Assembly (NCBI GenBank): GCA_965234545.1
Contig: OZ248348.1
Coordinates: forward strand, 1,759,827 to 1,823,826
Length of the DNA stretch: 64,000 nucleotides
Direction: 5' to 3'
Origin: Methylotenera sp965234545
GTDB lineage: Bacteria > Pseudomonadota > Gammaproteobacteria > Burkholderiales > Methylophilaceae
Part shown: in pieces, positions 41,833 through 51,950 of the stretch
Position numbering within the stretch: the first letter of the stretch is position 1
Layout: the number at the start of each line of letters is the position of its first letter
Notes under the pieces: model-generated
The model's database searches: none
What the model was told of the DNA's origin: nothing
What the model saw: only the letters and a program-made list of their open reading frames with translations
Position numbers and translations under genes: made by a program

Positions 41833-43493
41833 CGGGTAATGGGTTTGTAGCGCAAACGTTTCGGTTTAGCGCCTTCTTCACCCAAGCGCTTGCGTTTATC
41901 GGCTTCGTATTCTTGGTAATTGCCGTTAAAGAAGGTCCATTGTGAATCGCCTTCTGCGGCTAAAATATGCGTGGCAATGCGATCCAAGAACCACCTGTCA
42001 TGCGATATCACCAGCACGCATCCGGCAAACTCCAACAAGGCATCTTCTAGCGCACGCAAGGTTTCGACGTCCAAGTCATTAGATGGCTCATCCAGTAACA
42101 AAACATTGCCACCAGAAATAAGCGTTTTGGCCAGATGCAAACGGCCACGTTCACCACCGGAAAGTTGCCCAACGATTTTTTGTTGGTCGCCGCCTTTAAA
42201 ATTAAAGCGGCCTATGTAGGCACGCGATGGCGTCTCATAACGACCGACCGTTAAGATGTCTGAGCCTCCGGATATTTCATCGAACACGGTTTTAGCATCG
42301 CTTAAGGCGTCGCGACTTTGATCGACGTAGGCCATTTTTACCGTGCTGCCTATTTTGACTACCCCGCTGTCTGGCTGCTCTTTACCGGTAATCATTTTAA
42401 ACAAGGTGGATTTACCCGCGCCGTTAGGGCCTATGATGCCAACAATGGCACCGGCTGGCACGCTAAAGCTCAGGTTGTCCAACAACAGGCGGTCTTTAAA
42501 GGCTTTGCTTACGCCATTGAATTCGATGACCTGGTCGCCCAAACGCTCACCGGCCGGAATAAAAATCTCCTGCGTTTCATTGCGTTTTTGGTATTCGGCG
42601 CTGGCCAATTCTTCGTAGCGGGCTAGACGAGATTTGCTCTTGGCTTGGCGCGCTTTAGGATTTTGGCGCACCCATTCCAACTCGGTATTAAGGGCTTTAC
42701 GACGAGACGATTCTTGCGATTCTTCCAAGGCCAAACGCGCTTGTTTTTGATCCAACCAACTCGAGTAATTGCCTTTCCAAGGAATGCCGTGGCCACGGTC
42801 TAATTCCAATATCCATTCGGCCGCGTTATCCAAGAAATACCTATCGTGCGTCACCGCCACCACCGTGCCTGGAAAGCGCACTAAGAACTGTTCTAGCCAT
42901 TCCACCGATTCCGCATCCAAATGGTTGGTGGGCTCATCCAACAACAACATATCGGGTTTAGACAGCAGCAATTTGCACAAGGCCACCCGGCGTTTTTCAC
43001 CACCGGACAAAGGGCCTATTTTTGCGTCCCAAGGCGGTAAGCGCAGCGCATCGGCGGCAATATCGAGTTGCGTACTTAAGTCGCTACCGCTGGCAGCAAT
43101 GATGTTTTCCCACTTAGCTTGCTCTTCCGCGAGCTTATCAAAATCGGCATCCGGTTCAGCGTAGGCTGCATAGACTGCTTCTAACTTAGCTTGCGCCTCC
43201 ATCACTTCGCCCATGCCCGATTCGACCTCTTCACGCACGGTTTTTTCTGGATCCAATTGCGGCTCTTGAGGCAAATAGCCTATGCTCATGTTCGGCTGCC
43301 ACTGCACCTCGCCCTCAAACTCCTTGTCCACCCCGGCCATAATGCGCAACACGGTGGATTTACCTGAGCCGTTTAAACCAAGCAAACCTATCTTAGCGCC
43401 AGGGAAAAAAGACAAGGAAATGTCTTTAATGATGGTTTTTTTGGGCGGGACTATTTTGCTCACACGGAGCATGGACATTACGTATTGAGCCAT
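41829..43493 (-). CDS. ettA: Energy-dependent translational throttle protein EttA (ABC-F)
   Basis: ABC-F ATPase that binds the ribosomal E site and gates the first elongation steps by ATP/ADP ratio. The 554-residue protein has two ABC domains (GLNGSGKST with LSGGEKRRVALCKLL and DEPTNHLD; GPNGAGKST with LSGGERGRLHLAKTL and DEPSNDLD), the long linker helices and toothbrush arm near PWDAKIGP. The C-terminal tail KPKRLRYKPITR is repeated twice more beyond the stop by the 145-bp units. No membrane segments, as expected. Confidence 0.96.
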   Translation of the reverse strand: MAQYVMSMLRVSKIVPPKKTIIKDISLSFFPGAKIGLLGLNGSGKSTVLRIMAGVDKEFEGEVQWQPNMSIGYLPQEPQLDPEKTVREEVESGMGEVMEAQAKLEAVYAAYAEPDADFDKLAEEQAKWENIIAASGSDLSTQLDIAADALRLPPWDAKIGPLSGGEKRRVALCKLLLSKPDMLLLDEPTNHLDAESVEWLEQFLVRFPGTVVAVTHDRYFLDNAAEWILELDRGHGIPWKGNYSSWLDQKQARLALEESQESSRRKALNTELEWVRQNPKARQAKSKSRLARYEELASAEYQKRNETQEIFIPAGERLGDQVIEFNGVSKAFKDRLLLDNLSFSVPAGAIVGIIGPNGAGKSTLFKMITGKEQPDSGVVKIGSTVKMAYVDQSRDALSDAKTVFDEISGGSDILTVGRYETPSRAYIGRFNFKGGDQQKIVGQLSGGERGRLHLAKTLISGGNVLLLDEPSNDLDVETLRALEDALLEFAGCVLVISHDRWFLDRIATHILAAEGDSQWTFFNGNYQEYEADKRKRLGEEGAKPKRLRYKPITR

Positions 43494-43622
43494 GGTGTTC
43501 TTGTGTTAATTTAAAAAATGACAGCTTAACAGAAAGCCAGCTGACGTGCTCATCGCCCATAATGGGCCGCATGCGAAAGCGACAAACTGGGTATAATGCG
43601 GCAACCACAATAGGCGCGCGCT

Positions 43623-44168
43623 ATGGCAATCAAATCCACCATTTATAAAATCGATCTGCAAGTCTCCGACATGGATCGCCATTATTACCAGCAACACAAT
43701 TTAACGCTGGCCAAACACCCGTCCGAAACCGATGAGCGGGTCATGGTCAGGCTGCTGGCGTTTGCCCTTTACGCTAACGAAGCCTTGATTTTTGGTAAGG
43801 GCTTAAGTGACGAAGAGGAACCGGACTTATGGCAAAAAGACCTGACCGGTGCGATAGATTTATGGATAGACGTGGGCTTGCCCTCCGAACGCGACATACG
43901 CAAAGCGGCAGGGCGGTCAAAACAAGTGGTGGTGGTGCTATACGGCGGGCGCGTGGCCGATATGTGGTGGGCCAGCAACAGCAAGGCCTTACTCAAAACC
44001 AACAACCTAACGGTGATTAATTTACCCGAAACCAAAGAGCTGGCCGCCATCGCTCAAAGAGGATTAAACATCAGTTGCACCCTGCAAGACGGTCAAATCA
44101 TGCTAGGCCATGACGATGGCAGTTTGGATATCGTGCCGGTGGTACTGAAGTCCGCCAGTAGCTACTAA
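43623..44168 (+). CDS. yaeQ: YaeQ family protein
   Basis: The 181-residue protein matches YaeQ throughout: MAIKSTIYKIDLQVSDMDRHYY, LAKHPSETDERVMVRLLAFAL, LSDEEEPDLWQKDLTGAIDLWIDVGLPSERDIRKAAGRSKQVVVVLYGG. The fold is a PD-(D/E)xK nuclease variant; its cellular role is unsettled (E. coli YaeQ suppresses loss of RfaH). It is divergent from ettA and converges on glmS with a three-base gap. Confidence 0.93.
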   Translation: MAIKSTIYKIDLQVSDMDRHYYQQHNLTLAKHPSETDERVMVRLLAFALYANEALIFGKGLSDEEEPDLWQKDLTGAIDLWIDVGLPSERDIRKAAGRSKQVVVVLYGGRVADMWWASNSKALLKTNNLTVINLPETKELAAIAQRGLNISCTLQDGQIMLGHDDGSLDIVPVVLKSASSY

Positions 44169-44171
44169 ACG

Positions 44172-46001
44172 CTACTCGACGGTCACGCTCTTGGCCAAGT
44201 TTCTTGGTTTGTCCACGTCGGTGCCTTTTAACAAAGCCGCATGGTAGGCCAAGATTTGCACGGGGATGGTGTGCAAAATAGGCGAGAGCAGGCCGACATT
44301 GCGCGGGGTACGTATGACGTGCACCCCGGCGGATTCAACAAAATGGCTGTCGGCGTCGGCAAACACAAACAGTTCACCGCCTCGCGCATGCACTTCTTGC
44401 ATGTTCGATTTTACTTTTTCTAGCAAATCGTCATTGGGTGCAATCACCACCACCGGCATACTGCTGTCTACCAAGGCCAATGGGCCGTGTTTGAGTTCAC
44501 CGGCAGGGTAGGCCTCGGCATGGATATAGGAGATCTCCTTGAGCTTTAGCGCCCCCTCCAACGCGATGGGATAATGTATGCCTCGGCCTAAAAACAAGGC
44601 ATGCTGTTTATCGGCAAAGCGTTTGGCCCATTCGCGAATTTGCGGCTCTAAATTTAAGGCGTGTTGCACGCTGCCGGCTAATTGGCGCAATGCGCTTAAA
44701 TGGGTTTGCTCGGCCTGCCTATCGAGCAGACCGCGTTGCTTGGCCAAGGTGGCGGCCAAAGTAAAGAGCGCCACTAACTGCGTGGTGAAAGCTTTGGTGG
44801 AAGCCACGCCAATTTCCGCTCCGGCACGGGTATAAAAAACCAATTGCGATGCGCGTGGTATGGCGCTTTCTTGCACGTTGCAAATGGCTAGCGTTAAATT
44901 TTGGCCTAAGGATTTGGCGTGCTTTAAGGCTTCCATGGTGTCCAGGGTTTCACCGGACTGGGAAATGGTCACGATCAACTGCTTGGGGTTGGGCACGGAT
45001 ACGCGGTAGCGGTATTCGCTGGCAATTTCCACGTTGGTGGGCAATTTTGCTAAACTCTCTAACCAATATTTAGCGGTTAATGCCGCGTAGTAGCTGGTGC
45101 CGGCGGCCAAGATAAGCAGGCTGTCGACCTGCTGAAAAACCGCTTCGGCCTGATCGCCAAACAAAGCAGCCGAGAATTGATTGTCGTCTATTAAGGCTTC
45201 TATGGTGTCGGTCAGGGCGCGCGGTTGCTCGTGTATTTCTTTTTGCATGAAGTGCGCATAAGGGCCCAATTCCATGCTGGCCAGGGAGACGTCGCTTAAA
45301 TGCACTTCACGTTGCACCGCTAGTCCATCGCGACCAAGTATGGCTACACCGTCTAATCGTATGTCGGCCACGTCACCGTCTTCCAAATAAATTACTTTGC
45401 GGGTAACGGATAACACCGCCGACACATCGGATGCGATGAAATTTTCACCCTCGCCCAATCCTATTAATAGCGGGCAACCTAAGCGCGCGGTAATCATGTG
45501 CTCGGGTTCTTTTACCGATACCACGCTAATGGCAAACGCGCCGGTGAGCTCGGCCACGGCTTTTTGCGTAGCGGCTAATAGGTTTAATGTTTGATGGTAA
45601 TAGTGAATTAAATGGGCGATGACTTCGGTGTCGGTTTGCGAAGTGAATTCGTAACCCAAGGTTTTTAATCGAGCGCGCTGTTCATCGTGATTTTCTATGA
45701 TGCCGTTATGCACCACGGCAATTTGCTCTTTTGATACGTGCGGATGGGCATTGCTTTCTGTGACGCCACCGTGCGTGGCCCAGCGCGTATGGCCTATGCC
45801 GACGTGGCCAGTTATTTTTGTGGCTACGGCTTTCTCGGTCATGGCCGCCACACGGCCAACGGCACGCACGCGCTCTATCCCATGGCCATTTAATACGGCT
45901 ATACCGGCCGAATCGTAGCCGCGGTACTCAAGCCGACTTAAGCCTTCAATTAAGGTGGGGACGACGCTTCTGTTTGCTACTGCACCTACAATGCCACACA
46001 T
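44172..46001 (-). CDS. glmS: Glucosamine--fructose-6-phosphate aminotransferase GlmS
   Basis: GlmS makes glucosamine-6-phosphate from fructose-6-P and glutamine, the entry to UDP-GlcNAc. The 609-residue protein begins MCGIVGAV with catalytic Cys2, has the glutaminase motifs GHTRWATHG and VHNGIIENH, two SIS domains (AAGTSYYAALTAKYWLE, SQSGETLDTMEAL, GRGIHYPIALEGALKLKEISYIHAEAYPAGELKHGP) and ends NLAKSVTVE. It follows glmU by nine bases; the two catalyse first and last steps of one route. Confidence 0.98.
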   Translation of the reverse strand: MCGIVGAVANRSVVPTLIEGLSRLEYRGYDSAGIAVLNGHGIERVRAVGRVAAMTEKAVATKITGHVGIGHTRWATHGGVTESNAHPHVSKEQIAVVHNGIIENHDEQRARLKTLGYEFTSQTDTEVIAHLIHYYHQTLNLLAATQKAVAELTGAFAISVVSVKEPEHMITARLGCPLLIGLGEGENFIASDVSAVLSVTRKVIYLEDGDVADIRLDGVAILGRDGLAVQREVHLSDVSLASMELGPYAHFMQKEIHEQPRALTDTIEALIDDNQFSAALFGDQAEAVFQQVDSLLILAAGTSYYAALTAKYWLESLAKLPTNVEIASEYRYRVSVPNPKQLIVTISQSGETLDTMEALKHAKSLGQNLTLAICNVQESAIPRASQLVFYTRAGAEIGVASTKAFTTQLVALFTLAATLAKQRGLLDRQAEQTHLSALRQLAGSVQHALNLEPQIREWAKRFADKQHALFLGRGIHYPIALEGALKLKEISYIHAEAYPAGELKHGPLALVDSSMPVVVIAPNDDLLEKVKSNMQEVHARGGELFVFADADSHFVESAGVHVIRTPRNVGLLSPILHTIPVQILAYHAALLKGTDVDKPRNLAKSVTVE

Positions 46002-46010
46002 GGGTTATCT

Positions 46011-47381
46011 CTACTTTTTAATTTTTACTGGGCGTTTCCAGCCCGCTATGGATTTTTGATCTTTGGCTCGACAAAAAGTCAGTTGACCTGCCGGTGCGTC
46101 TTTGGTGATGGTGGAACCCGCGGCGATGGTTGCGCCCTTGGCCAGGGTAACCGGGGCCACCAACTGCGTGTCGGATCCGATGAACACGTCGTCTTCTATG
46201 ACGGTTCTAAATTTGTTGGCGCCGTCGTAATTGCAGGTAATGGTGCCTGCGCCGACGTTAACATTTTTACCCACGGTGGCATCGCCCACGTAGCTTAGGT
46301 GATTGATTTTGCTGGCGCTGTCTACTTGGGCATTTTTCAATTCAACAAAGTTACCAACATGGGTATGATCGGCCAGGGTAGTGCCTGGCCTAATGCGGGC
46401 AAATGGGCCTAAGCGCACTTCTTCGCCTATTTGCGCGTCGTCTATATGGGTGAAGGCTGCAATCTGGGTACCGGCGGCAATCACGGCGTTTTTAATCACG
46501 CAATTAGGTGCTATTTTTACCCTATCTCCCAACACCACCTTGCCTTCAAACAGACAATTAACATCAATTTGCACGTCGCGACCGCATTGCAGGTCGCCGC
46601 GCACGTCGATTCGATTGGGGTCTTTCAGGGTCACGCCTTGTTGCAATAATTGCTCCGCATAACGCTGTTGGTATACCCGCTCTATCTTCGCTAAATCGCT
46701 TTTAGCATTGATGCCGGTTACCGACCATTCGTCCTCAGTGATTTCTGCCACGACCGCCACGCCTTGTTGGACTGCCATGGCGACGATATCGGTTAAGTAG
46801 TATTCGCCCTGGGCATTGTTGTTGCTGAGCTTGGCCAGCCATTGCACCAATAGGTTAGTGGGCATGGCCATCATGCCGGTGTTCACTTCTTTGATTTGAC
46901 GCTGCGTTTCAGTGGCATCTTTATGCTCAACGATTGCCGCAACGTGTGCCTTACCATCGCGTACTATGCGGCCATAACCGCTGGGATCGGCTTTGATAAA
47001 GGATAGGATGGCCAAGGTGTCCGCGGCCTTAGTAATTAATTTCTCGCAATCGCGACTGGCGACCAAGGGCACATCGCCTAATAAAATTAGCGTGGTGGCG
47101 CCCTCTTCAAGATGTGGCAGCGCTTGTTGCACGGCATGACCGGTGCCCAATTGCTCAGCCTGCTTGACCCAAACTATGGGTTCACCTTCAAACTGTGCTT
47201 TGACTGTCTCACCACCGTAGCCGTAGACCACAATAATTTTGCTCGGCTGCAAAACTTTTGCCGCCGCCAAGACGTGGCCTAATATTGGCTTAGCGCCCAC
47301 TTCATGCAAGACTTTGGGAAGATCGGAATGCATGCGCGTGCCTTTGCCGGCCGCGAGTATGACTATATTTAGATTAGGCAT
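46011..47381 (-). CDS. glmU: Bifunctional GlmU (GlcN-1-P acetyltransferase / UDP-GlcNAc pyrophosphorylase)
   Basis: GlmU acetylates glucosamine-1-P and joins it to UTP. The 456-residue protein has the nucleotidyltransferase LAAGKGTRMHSDLPKVLHEVG, EQLGTGHAVQQALP, LLGDVPLV, a linker helix, and the left-handed beta-helix acetyltransferase (RPGTTLADHTHVGNFVELKNA, INHLSYVGDATVGKNVNVGAGTITCNYDGANK, IGSDTQLVAPVTLAKGATIAAGSTI). Confidence 0.97.
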   Translation of the reverse strand: MPNLNIVILAAGKGTRMHSDLPKVLHEVGAKPILGHVLAAAKVLQPSKIIVVYGYGGETVKAQFEGEPIVWVKQAEQLGTGHAVQQALPHLEEGATTLILLGDVPLVASRDCEKLITKAADTLAILSFIKADPSGYGRIVRDGKAHVAAIVEHKDATETQRQIKEVNTGMMAMPTNLLVQWLAKLSNNNAQGEYYLTDIVAMAVQQGVAVVAEITEDEWSVTGINAKSDLAKIERVYQQRYAEQLLQQGVTLKDPNRIDVRGDLQCGRDVQIDVNCLFEGKVVLGDRVKIAPNCVIKNAVIAAGTQIAAFTHIDDAQIGEEVRLGPFARIRPGTTLADHTHVGNFVELKNAQVDSASKINHLSYVGDATVGKNVNVGAGTITCNYDGANKFRTVIEDDVFIGSDTQLVAPVTLAKGATIAAGSTITKDAPAGQLTFCRAKDQKSIAGWKRPVKIKK

Positions 47382-47430
47382 TTTGAAGTTGAGGCTTAAC
47401 TGCCGTTAATTTTTATAAGCAAAGTATAAC

Positions 47431-47458
47431 AAAAAAGGCAGCCTAAGCTGCCTTTTTT
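47431..47458. terminator. Bidirectional terminator between atpC and glmU
   Basis: GGCAGC, loop CTAA, GCTGCC, flanked by six A and six T. It closes the atp operon on the minus strand. Confidence 0.9.
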
Positions 47459-47482
47459 GCGGTTAGTGCAGACGCCTAACAA

Positions 47483-47908
47483 CTAGTGTGTTGTTTTGCG
47501 TAAGCGCTCTATGGCTTGAATTTGCGCAACGGCCTCAGACAATTCTGCCTGTGCTTTTGCGTAATCCATATCCGAACTACGGTTTTTCATCGCTTCTTCC
47601 GCTGCGGCTTTAGCCGCGATGGCTTTGGCTTCATCTAGATCGTGACCACGTACCGCTGTATCGGCTAGCACGGTGATCAAACCCGGTTGCACTTCCAATA
47701 AACCGCCGGATAGAAAGATCAGGGTTTCTTCAGCGCTATCTGCGGTTTTAATGCGCAAGGCACCCGGTTTAATGCTGGTCACCATGGGCGCGTGATTTGG
47801 GTAGATACCCACTTCACCCGCACTGGCTGGCACCACAATAAACTCAGCCTCACCAGCAAAAATGCTCGCTTCTGCACTGACTACATCGATATGAACAGTA
47901 TTTGCCAT
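47483..47908 (-). CDS. atpC: ATP synthase epsilon subunit
   Basis: Central-stalk subunit of F1 that inhibits ATP hydrolysis. The 141-residue protein has the beta-sandwich (VHIDVVSAEASIFAGEAEFIVVPASAGEVGIYPNHAPMVTSIKPG, FLSGGLLEVQPGLITVLADTA) and the two-helix C-terminal domain. It is the last gene of the atp operon, before a strong terminator. Confidence 0.96.
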   Translation of the reverse strand: MANTVHIDVVSAEASIFAGEAEFIVVPASAGEVGIYPNHAPMVTSIKPGALRIKTADSAEETLIFLSGGLLEVQPGLITVLADTAVRGHDLDEAKAIAAKAAAEEAMKNRSSDMDYAKAQAELSEAVAQIQAIERLRKTTH

Positions 47909-47955
47909 CTTTTTTCCTTAACCATTAACTAAATATAAAGTCTAACGACCGTCAA

Positions 47956-49392
47956 TTAGTTAAGTGTTTTTGCTTTTTCTACTGCTTCTTCAATGCCGCC
48001 TACCATGTAGAAAGCTTGCTCAGGTAGGTGATCGTACTCACCGGCCACAATCGCTTTAAAGCCTTTAATGGTTTCTTTCAATGGCACGTATTTACCAGGG
48101 GCGCCAGTAAACACTTCAGCAACGTGGAATGGTTGTGACAAGAAACGTTGGATTTTACGTGCACGGCCAACAGCCAGTTTATCTTCTGGTGACAACTCGT
48201 CCATACCCAAAATCGCAATGATGTCGCGTAATTCTTTATAGCGTTGCAAGGTTTGTTGTACGCTACGTGCCACGTTATAGTGCTCTTCACCGACGACCAA
48301 TGGGTCTAACTGACGTGAAGTTGAATCCAATGGATCCACCGCTGGGTAAATACCCAATGAAGCAATATCACGAGACAACACAACGGTTGAGTCCAAATGT
48401 TGGAAAGTGGTGGCTGGTGACGGGTCAGTCAAGTCATCGGCAGGCACGTAAACCGCTTGGATAGAGGTAATAGAACCTGTTTTAGTTGAGGTAATACGCT
48501 CTTGTAAGCGGCCCATTTCATCGGCCAAGGTTGGTTGGTAACCCACGGCTGAAGGCATACGGCCCAACAAAGCAGATACTTCCGTACCGGCCAAGGTATA
48601 ACGGTAGATGTTGTCAACGAAGAACAACACATCGCGACCTTCGTCACGGAATTTTTCCGCCATGGTTAAACCAGATAACGCCACGCGTAAACGGTTGCCT
48701 GGTGGTTCGTTCATTTGACCGAACACCATGGCTACTTTAGATTCTTTCATGTCGTCTAGTTTAATCACGCCTGCTTCTGCCATCTCGTGGTAGAAGTCGT
48801 TACCTTCACGAGTACGCTCACCCACACCGGCAAACACAGATAAACCTGAGTGCTGTTTAGCAATGTTGTTAATCAATTCCAACATGTTCACGGTTTTGCC
48901 CACACCGGCACCACCGAACAGACCAACTTTACCGCCTTTAGCAAACGGGCAAACCAAGTCAATCACTTTAATGCCTGTTTCTAGCAAGTCTACTGAAGGA
49001 GAAAGCTCTTCAAAGCTTGGTGCTTTTTGATGGATAGAACGACGCTCATCGCAATCAATTGGACCCGCTTCATCGATAGGACGGCCTAGCACGTCCATGA
49101 TGCGGCCCAGTGTGCCCACGCCTACTGGCACAGTAATTTGATTGCCGGTTGATTTAAACGCTGTACCACGTGCAAGACCATCAGATGAGCCCATGGCAAT
49201 GGTACGTACAATGCCGTCACCTAATTGCTGTTGCACTTCTAATGTCAAGCCTGCTTCCGCTTGGCTTGATGCATCGTCAATAATCAATGCTTCGAATACT
49301 TTTGGCATTTGATCGCGTGGAAATTCAACGTCAACCACCGCACCAATACATTGGACTACTTTACCTACGCTTACTTGATTTGCTTTTGCCAT
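47956..49392 (-). CDS. atpD: ATP synthase beta subunit
   Basis: Catalytic F1 subunit. It has the P-loop GGAGVGKTVNMLELI, GERTREGNDFYHEM with the catalytic Glu, ALSGLTMAEKFRDEGRDVLFFVDNIYRYT and the DELSEEDKLxVxRARKIQRFLSQPF region. The start at 49392 (AGGAAA upstream, MAKANQ) gives 478 residues; an earlier in-frame ATG at 49410 adds six. Confidence 0.98.
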   Translation of the reverse strand: MAKANQVSVGKVVQCIGAVVDVEFPRDQMPKVFEALIIDDASSQAEAGLTLEVQQQLGDGIVRTIAMGSSDGLARGTAFKSTGNQITVPVGVGTLGRIMDVLGRPIDEAGPIDCDERRSIHQKAPSFEELSPSVDLLETGIKVIDLVCPFAKGGKVGLFGGAGVGKTVNMLELINNIAKQHSGLSVFAGVGERTREGNDFYHEMAEAGVIKLDDMKESKVAMVFGQMNEPPGNRLRVALSGLTMAEKFRDEGRDVLFFVDNIYRYTLAGTEVSALLGRMPSAVGYQPTLADEMGRLQERITSTKTGSITSIQAVYVPADDLTDPSPATTFQHLDSTVVLSRDIASLGIYPAVDPLDSTSRQLDPLVVGEEHYNVARSVQQTLQRYKELRDIIAILGMDELSPEDKLAVGRARKIQRFLSQPFHVAEVFTGAPGKYVPLKETIKGFKAIVAGEYDHLPEQAFYMVGGIEEAVEKAKTLN

Positions 49393-49478
49393 TTTGTTTC
49401 CTAACTTCATTTTAGTCAGATTTAATTAAATTCGTTCTTAATACTACAAGCTATTACTAAGCTTATTGACCTTAGTCT

Positions 49479-50345
49479 TTAAGCTACTGCTGCTGCACCA
49501 CCCACAATTTCTGAAATCTCTTTAGTAATCGCGGCTTGACGCGCTTTGTTATAAACCAATTTCAATTCGCCAATTACGTTTTTCGCGTTATCCGAGGCCG
49601 ACTTCATCGCCACCATACGTGATGACTGTTCGGATGCCATGTTTTCCGCGACGGCGTTGTAAACCAATGATTCAACGTAACGCATCATCAATTGATCCAC
49701 CACCGGTTTTGCTTCTGGCTCATAGATGTAATCCCAATGGCCTTTAGGGCTACCAAGTTGTTCGCCGCTTAATGGTAACAATTGTTCCATCACCGGCTCT
49801 TGCTTCATGGTATTAATGAACTTGGTGTAGCTGATGTAAAGCTGATCAATTTCACCGGCTTCGTATGCATCCAACATGACCTTAATGGTACCGATCAATG
49901 TTTCTAAATGCGGCACGTCACCCAAACCTGTTATGTGCGATTTAACATTCGCACCAACACGGTTCATGAAACCAAATCCTTTGTTACCAATCGCACTAAC
50001 TGCGATAGCTTTACCTTCTGCTTCCCAGCTTTTCATTTGGTTAACCGACAAACGCAGCATGTTGGTGTTTAAGCCACCACACAAACCTTTGTCTGAACTG
50101 ATAACAATCAGGCCTATGTTTTTAACCACATCACGCTTAACTAAGTAAGGGTGCTTGTACTCTGGATTAGCAAACGATAAATGCGCAGCTACGTTACGGA
50201 TTTTTTCGGCATACGGACGGCTAGCACGCATTCTGTCCTGCGCTTTACGCATTTTAGAAGCGGCCACCATTTCCATCGCCTTGGTGATCTTACGTGTATT
50301 TTCTACACTTTTGATCTTGGTTCTAATCTCTTTACTACCAGCCAT
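49479..50345 (-). CDS. atpG: ATP synthase gamma subunit
   Basis: Rotor shaft of F1. The 288-residue protein starts AGSKEIRTKIKSVENTRKITKAMEMVAASKMRKAQ and ends RQAAITKEISEIVGGAAAV, the paired coiled-coil ends typical of gamma; SSDKGLCGGLNTN lies in the middle. It is placed between atpA and atpD in the usual order. Confidence 0.97.
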   Translation of the reverse strand: MAGSKEIRTKIKSVENTRKITKAMEMVAASKMRKAQDRMRASRPYAEKIRNVAAHLSFANPEYKHPYLVKRDVVKNIGLIVISSDKGLCGGLNTNMLRLSVNQMKSWEAEGKAIAVSAIGNKGFGFMNRVGANVKSHITGLGDVPHLETLIGTIKVMLDAYEAGEIDQLYISYTKFINTMKQEPVMEQLLPLSGEQLGSPKGHWDYIYEPEAKPVVDQLMMRYVESLVYNAVAENMASEQSSRMVAMKSASDNAKNVIGELKLVYNKARQAAITKEISEIVGGAAAVA

Positions 50346-50367
50346 TTTTAGTCCTAATAGTTAGGTA

Positions 50368-51909
50368 TTAGTATGCATTGGTTGCTTTGAAGTCCTGAAT
50401 TGCGGCTTCAACAGCTTTTTCGTTATCACCGGCTAAGTCTTTGCTGGATTCAATACCGGCCATTAATTTGGCGTATTTCGAAGCCATAAAGCCGTGCAAT
50501 GCATTTTCAAAGGCCAATACTTTATTGGTAGGCACGTCATCAAAATAGCCTTTGTTAGCGGCTAATAAGGTGATGGCCATATTAGATACGCTTAATGGGG
50601 CATATTGAGCTTGCTTCATCAACTCAGTAAACATACGACCGCGATCCAATTGTTTACGTGTCGCTTCATCCAAATCGGAAGCGAACTGCGCAAACGCAGC
50701 CAATTCACGGTATTGCGCTAGCGCTAAACGCACGCCGCCGCCTAGTTTTTTGATGACTTTAGTTTGCGCTGCACCACCCACGCGAGACACTGAAATACCA
50801 GCGTTGATCGCAGGACGGATACCGGCGTTGAACAAGTCGGTTTCCAAGAAGATTTGACCATCGGTAATTGAAATCACGTTAGTTGGAACGAACGCAGACA
50901 CGTCACCGGCTGCCGTTTCAATCACTGGCAATGCGGTTAATGAACCTGTTTTGCCTTTAACGGCACCGTTGGTGAATTTCTCTACGTATTCTTCGTTAAC
51001 ACGAGCAGCGCGCTCCAATAAACGTGAGTGTATGTAGAACACGTCACCTGGGTAAGCTTCACGACCTGGTGGACGACGTAATAACAAGGAAATTTGACGG
51101 TAAGCAATCGCTTGTTTAGTCAAATCATCGTAAACGATTAATGCATCTTCACCGCGATCACGGAAATACTCGCCCATGGTACAACCAGCATAAGGTGCTA
51201 AGAATTGTAATGCGGCTGAGTCAGACGCGGCGGCCGCTACCACTATGGTGTAAGCCATGGCGCCGTTTTCTTCTAATTTACGCACCACGTTAGCAATGGT
51301 GGAGGCCTTCTGTCCAATCGCCACGTAGATACAGGTCATGTTTTGACCTTTTTGATTGATGATGGCATCAATCGCTACTGCAGTTTTACCTGTTTGACGG
51401 TCACCAATAATCAATTCACGTTGACCACGGCCGACTGGCACCATGGAGTCCACGGATTTAAGACCGGTTTGCACGGGTTGTGAAACAGATTTACGCGCAA
51501 TCACACCTGGGGCCACTTTTTCAATTTTGTCCGTCATTTTTGCATTGACTGGACCTTTACCATCGATAGGCTGACCTAATGCGTTCACTACACGGCCGAT
51601 TAACTCAGGGCCGACTGGCACTTCTAAAATACGGCCGGTACATTTACAAATGTCACCTTCGGTAATGTGTTCGTAATCACCTAAAACCACGGCACCCACT
51701 GAGTCGCGCTCTAAGTTTAGCGCTAGACCAAAGGTGTTGCCTGGGAATTCGATCATCTCGCCGGCCATCACGTTGGATAGGCCGTGAATACGAACAATAC
51801 CGTCTGTTACTGAAATGACGGTACCTTGTGTGCGGGCTTCAGCTGAAGTAGAAAAATTTTCTAATCTGCTTTTAATCAGCTCACTGATTTCTGATGTAGA
51901 TAACTGCAT
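50368..51909 (-). CDS. atpA: ATP synthase alpha subunit
   Basis: Non-catalytic nucleotide-binding F1 subunit. The 513-residue protein has the barrel (GTVISVTDGIVRIHGLSNVMAGEMIEF), P-loop GDRQTGKTAVAID, IYVAIGQKASTIANVV, the Arg-finger stretch and ISVSRVGGAAQTKV. Length is the family standard. Confidence 0.98.
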   Translation of the reverse strand: MQLSTSEISELIKSRLENFSTSAEARTQGTVISVTDGIVRIHGLSNVMAGEMIEFPGNTFGLALNLERDSVGAVVLGDYEHITEGDICKCTGRILEVPVGPELIGRVVNALGQPIDGKGPVNAKMTDKIEKVAPGVIARKSVSQPVQTGLKSVDSMVPVGRGQRELIIGDRQTGKTAVAIDAIINQKGQNMTCIYVAIGQKASTIANVVRKLEENGAMAYTIVVAAAASDSAALQFLAPYAGCTMGEYFRDRGEDALIVYDDLTKQAIAYRQISLLLRRPPGREAYPGDVFYIHSRLLERAARVNEEYVEKFTNGAVKGKTGSLTALPVIETAAGDVSAFVPTNVISITDGQIFLETDLFNAGIRPAINAGISVSRVGGAAQTKVIKKLGGGVRLALAQYRELAAFAQFASDLDEATRKQLDRGRMFTELMKQAQYAPLSVSNMAITLLAANKGYFDDVPTNKVLAFENALHGFMASKYAKLMAGIESSKDLAGDNEKAVEAAIQDFKATNAY

Positions 51910-51950
51910 TGTGGCTCCTAATGTATTCTTTGCCTAAAATGTTCTGTCGC

